Source of the DNA: Gracilimonas sediminicola
GTDB taxonomy: Bacteria > Bacteroidota > Rhodothermia > Balneolales > Balneolaceae
Assembly (NCBI RefSeq): GCF_024320785.1
Contig: NZ_JANDBC010000003.1
Span: 558,001-622,000, forward strand
Reading direction: 5' to 3'
DNA: 64,000 nucleotides
Numbering within the stretch: the first letter of the stretch is position 1; the number at the start of each line of letters is the position of its first letter. Both the position numbers and the translations under genes were made by a program. This document shows positions 61,401-64,000 of the stretch, piece after piece. Below the pieces are notes generated by a model, which searched no databases, was not told where the DNA came from, and saw only the letters and a program-made list of their open reading frames with translations.

Positions 61401-63095
61401 TTAATTCACCATCGCATGTTTTTTGGTTACCCTTTCCCTGATTGTTCTGCAGGATGTTACCAGATCTTTTGCCCGGGTTTCTAAGCCAAATTCATTCATT
61501 ATAATTTGTTGATTTCGGGTTTTCTGAGGTTGAGCCTTTTTCAGGAAAGATCGTATAGATGGAGCTTTTCTAAACTCTTCAAAACCCGATACACCCAAGC
61601 CATATTTCTTCAACATTTCCCAGGTTGGGTTCATCTGCTCTTTTTCACCCACCGTAATCTTCTTTTTCAGAACAGTAGTATTCCCGCTGTATAACGACAA
61701 AAGCATATTCCCGATGGCCTGTTGGCGGTTATGAGCAGTAATCAGCATTTCCGAAGCATCCACAAGAGCGCGATACTTATCCGGTTCTATAAAAGTCTTG
61801 ATGAGCTTCACTAAACCCAACATCCCAGCTGCCTTCAGCCATTTATGGATTGCAACTTCATATTCGGGGAGTAAGTTGTAGGATACCGGGAGTAGAATAT
61901 CATAATACCGCACGTCCTTCTTTGTCCTCAGCGCTTCCAGAATCTCGATATGATTATTTGAGTAATCTCCGGAGTTGCCCACAATTATTCTGGGACGGCC
62001 TTTGCTTTCAATCACCTCAGGAATGTCGCCATACAGTCCTGGGTAAGGATAACCAAAACGAAAAGTCGGGCGGTCTCCGTAATGTTTCTTAAACACTTCA
62101 ACATCGCCCTCAACCAATGAGTGAATGCTGTCGATATGTTTAACAATATCTACTACCGGCTCTTTTATTTTGATGGGATTGTAGAGGTCACCACCCCAAA
62201 TAATCCATCCAATATGTTTTTTTGAGCCGATTTCTTTGATCAGTTTTTTCTGCCATTTAAAAAACAGTCCGTGTACAAATAATGCGTCCACGTCTGAATC
62301 CAGGCATCTGTTAATGATAGCAGGAAAATCGTACTCATGATTAAACCAGGCAGCGTGTTCATTACTGCTTAAATCAGGTTTATACTCTTCAATGGCCCAG
62401 TGTGATTCTACAAATAGAAGATGCTGCTGATCATATTCCTCGTTCACAAAAGCCAGCATATCTGAAAGTGACTTCGCATACAAATGGTTGAAGCATAGGT
62501 GAATGTATTTTCCGCCTCGTGGCTTACTCTTTCTTCCAAAAGAGGTATAGAGCTTATCTTTCTCTGCTCTTGCTACTTCGAAATTGGGCTGCATATGTAG
62601 GGCAATATCGTACAGCTCCATTGCTTTCTTGAGGTCCCCTTTTTCGGAATAAATTCCGGCTAATTTATAGGCAATAACATGATTTTTTGGGTCCAGTTTA
62701 TTAGCGATGGTAAAGCACTGAATGGCTTTTTCTAAATCAGACCGCCCCTGGTAAATTTCACCCATAAACATCCAGGCCTCCAGCAAATGCTGATCTAACT
62801 GAATGGCTGCTTTTCCATAACGCTCTGCCTGTTCAAAATCTGAAAGTGCGTTAAAACATTTGGCAATTTGTAAGTAAGCATGTGGGTTTTCGGCATGCTT
62901 GATAAGAGAAGTTTCAAAGTAAACGACTGCCTTCTCATAGCTGGCTCTTACCATGTGGGCAATTCCCAGAAAGTGATCAATCAGCCAGTGCTCATTACCC
63001 TGTTCTGCCAATAAGTTCAGAACCTTTATTGCTTCATCAGCATCGGGTTGTGCCCGATCCAATAAAAGCCGGACCTTTTCTAATTCTGCTTTCAC
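61401..63095 (-). CDS. TPR domain fused to GT56-like (WecF/Fuc4NAc-transferase type) glycosyltransferase
   Basis: 564 residues from GTG 63095, 4 bp after the FkbM stop. TPR units cover about 1-185 (EKAVVYFETSLIKHAENPHAYLQIAKCFNAL, EQAERYGKAAIQLDQHLLEAWMFMGEIYQ, KAMELYDIALHMQPNFEVARAEK). From 195 a GT56-type fold has HIGWIIWGGDLYN (295-306), IIVGNSGDYSNNHIEIL (370-386) and AIGNMLLSLYSGNTTVLKK, the pattern of WecF/RffT, which adds TDP-Fuc4NAc. A TPR platform fused to a sugar transferase is a feature of protein-glycosylating enzymes. The substrate is probably flagellin (inference from position). Confidence 0.88.
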   Translation of the reverse strand: MKAELEKVRLLLDRAQPDADEAIKVLNLLAEQGNEHWLIDHFLGIAHMVRASYEKAVVYFETSLIKHAENPHAYLQIAKCFNALSDFEQAERYGKAAIQLDQHLLEAWMFMGEIYQGRSDLEKAIQCFTIANKLDPKNHVIAYKLAGIYSEKGDLKKAMELYDIALHMQPNFEVARAEKDKLYTSFGRKSKPRGGKYIHLCFNHLYAKSLSDMLAFVNEEYDQQHLLFVESHWAIEEYKPDLSSNEHAAWFNHEYDFPAIINRCLDSDVDALFVHGLFFKWQKKLIKEIGSKKHIGWIIWGGDLYNPIKIKEPVVDIVKHIDSIHSLVEGDVEVFKKHYGDRPTFRFGYPYPGLYGDIPEVIESKGRPRIIVGNSGDYSNNHIEILEALRTKKDVRYYDILLPVSYNLLPEYEVAIHKWLKAAGMLGLVKLIKTFIEPDKYRALVDASEMLITAHNRQQAIGNMLLSLYSGNTTVLKKKITVGEKEQMNPTWEMLKKYGLGVSGFEEFRKAPSIRSFLKKAQPQKTRNQQIIMNEFGLETRAKDLVTSCRTIRERVTKKHAMVN

Positions 63096-63099
63096 AATA

Positions 63100-64000
63100 T
63101 TATTTGTTTAGAATCCTGTTGTTGATGTACTTGATGGTTCCAACTTCACAAGGAACTGAAACTCCCGATGCATACACGCTGAATCCAGATAGAATGGCAT
63201 CTATCTCCCGGCGATCTGCTTCTGAATGATATTCCAGCATAATAAAGCCGGTGTTGATGAGCAGATCTTTCATGCCTTTCAGAATAGAAACTTCAGCCCC
63301 TTCGGTATCAATTTTAAGGACGTCAATCTTGTTGATTCCTTTCTCAGCAAGTGCTTCTCCGCTTTTCTGCATCCTAACAGTAACCTCATGTCCGCCTTTC
63401 ATGTGTACAGTCGTTGAAGACTGCCCTGTATTCCTCGGATGTTGAAACAGATTGATTTCACCATTCTGATCGCTCAGGGCTACCTGGGTAATAGAAATAT
63501 TATCAAGGTCTTTCATATTATGTGCCAAAAGCGGAAACACCTGTGGGTTGGGCTCAAAACTGTGGATCTGGCATTCGGGATTCCACTGGCGGGCATATAA
63601 TGAAAAAGACCCAACATTCCCGCCTATATCAACTACCACACTGTTCTCATTCAGCTGAAAAACTGAAGGAAGTCCATATTCATGTTCTTCAAATATATTC
63701 CTCAACCTGAAAAGCTCAGATTCCGGGATGGCCACACTCAATGGTTCCGCATACTTTAAACCCGGAGTATTCACTATGGCCTCTACTACTTCAGATGGAG
63801 TATCCTTGAACTTCACAAGAGACTTGTTCACATAAATCCCCTTCTTCAACGCTTTGTTTTGTTTTCCGTTTTGAAGTGATTCAGCTTGGGTTTCGGGTTC
63901 TTTTTTTTTCTGTGACACCCAAATATGATCCTGCCATTCTCCTTCGGATAAATTCTTTTCATATCCTTGCACTCTCTGAAGCCACATTTTACGGAAAGCA
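63100..64000 (-). CDS. FkbM-family methyltransferase, probably cut at the right edge
   Basis: At least 295 residues from ATG 63987; the frame stays open to 64000, and MWLQRVQGYEKN reads like mid-protein, so the true start is probably beyond the window. The FkbM domain (about 90-290) has VVDIGGNVGSFSLYARQW (SAM motif I), SFEPNPQVFPLLAHNM, VLKIDTEGAEVSILKGMKD and FIMLEYHSEADRREID. The preceding 80 residues are charged. FkbM enzymes O-methylate sugars or small molecules; here it likely methylates the glycan made by the operon. It is the first of the four coupled genes in the window. Confidence 0.85.
   Translation of the reverse strand, partial: AFRKMWLQRVQGYEKNLSEGEWQDHIWVSQKKKEPETQAESLQNGKQNKALKKGIYVNKSLVKFKDTPSEVVEAIVNTPGLKYAEPLSVAIPESELFRLRNIFEEHEYGLPSVFQLNENSVVVDIGGNVGSFSLYARQWNPECQIHSFEPNPQVFPLLAHNMKDLDNISITQVALSDQNGEINLFQHPRNTGQSSTTVHMKGGHEVTVRMQKSGEALAEKGINKIDVLKIDTEGAEVSILKGMKDLLINTGFIMLEYHSEADRREIDAILSGFSVYASGVSVPCEVGTIKYINNRILNK

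Overview
The window looks like marine heterotroph DNA from the Balneolota/Rhodothermota branch near the Bacteroidota. This is inferred from several signs. Secreted proteins carry type IX secretion (T9SS) sorting tails of the NYPNPFNP type. A PorV/PorQ-like barrel, a carboxypeptidase-regulatory-domain TonB receptor, many lipoproteins and a DUF5723 protein are present. Base composition is moderate and Shine-Dalgarno signals are mostly weak. No rRNA, tRNA, CRISPR array or transposase gene was seen.

Region 1 (1-13850, with 23041-26832 and 30657-32072) is a beta-glucan (laminarin-type) utilisation locus. It holds two GH16 lipoproteins, a GH5 lipoprotein with a CBM6-like tail, a GH3 beta-glucosidase, a GH30 lipoprotein of the beta-1,6-glucanase type, a carbohydrate-binding lipoprotein, a clan GH-A hydrolase fused to a predicted outer-membrane barrel, a FucP/GluP-type sugar transporter, a T9SS glycan-binding protein and a LacI regulator. 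At the left edge lies the N-terminus of a phosphorylase-like protein. Inferred flow: surface GH16/GH5/GH30 enzymes cut the polymer, GH3 releases glucose, the MFS carrier imports it, and LacI controls the set. No SusD was found, so this is not a classical SusCD locus.

Region 2 (13971-25458) runs on the minus strand: T9SS glycan-binding protein, TonB receptor, giant T9SS-tailed protein, PorV-like barrel and a parvulin lipoprotein. It has two intercistronic hairpins. One is a strong intrinsic terminator lying inside the signal-peptide codons of the parvulin gene.

Region 3 (26885-40752) carries two tandem SGNH-TPR paralogues, GH30, a membrane protein with five exact 30-residue repeats, a thioredoxin-fold protein lacking its second cysteine between two copies of an intergenic repeat, fused isobutyryl-CoA mutase IcmF, an MscS channel and an Ig-like lipoprotein.

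Region 4 (40998-54458) holds a COG3014/LPP20/LpoB lipoprotein operon, the NAD salvage pair pncB-pncA with a DAO-family oxidoreductase, a DUF5723/lipoprotein pair, lysS and a LolC/E-type permease.

Region 5 (54459-58204) is a repeat-rich stretch. Two 135-bp elements with inverted ends bracket an AT-rich NERD-domain gene, an unknown helical-protein gene and a YdjM-like membrane hydrolase.

Region 6 (58205-64000) holds flagellin and, upstream on the same strand, a tightly packed operon: FkbM methyltransferase, TPR plus GT56-like glycosyltransferase, hexapeptide acyltransferase and WecE-like aminotransferase. It is read here as a candidate flagellin-glycosylation cassette.

All functions are read from motifs and remembered family features; no database search was run.
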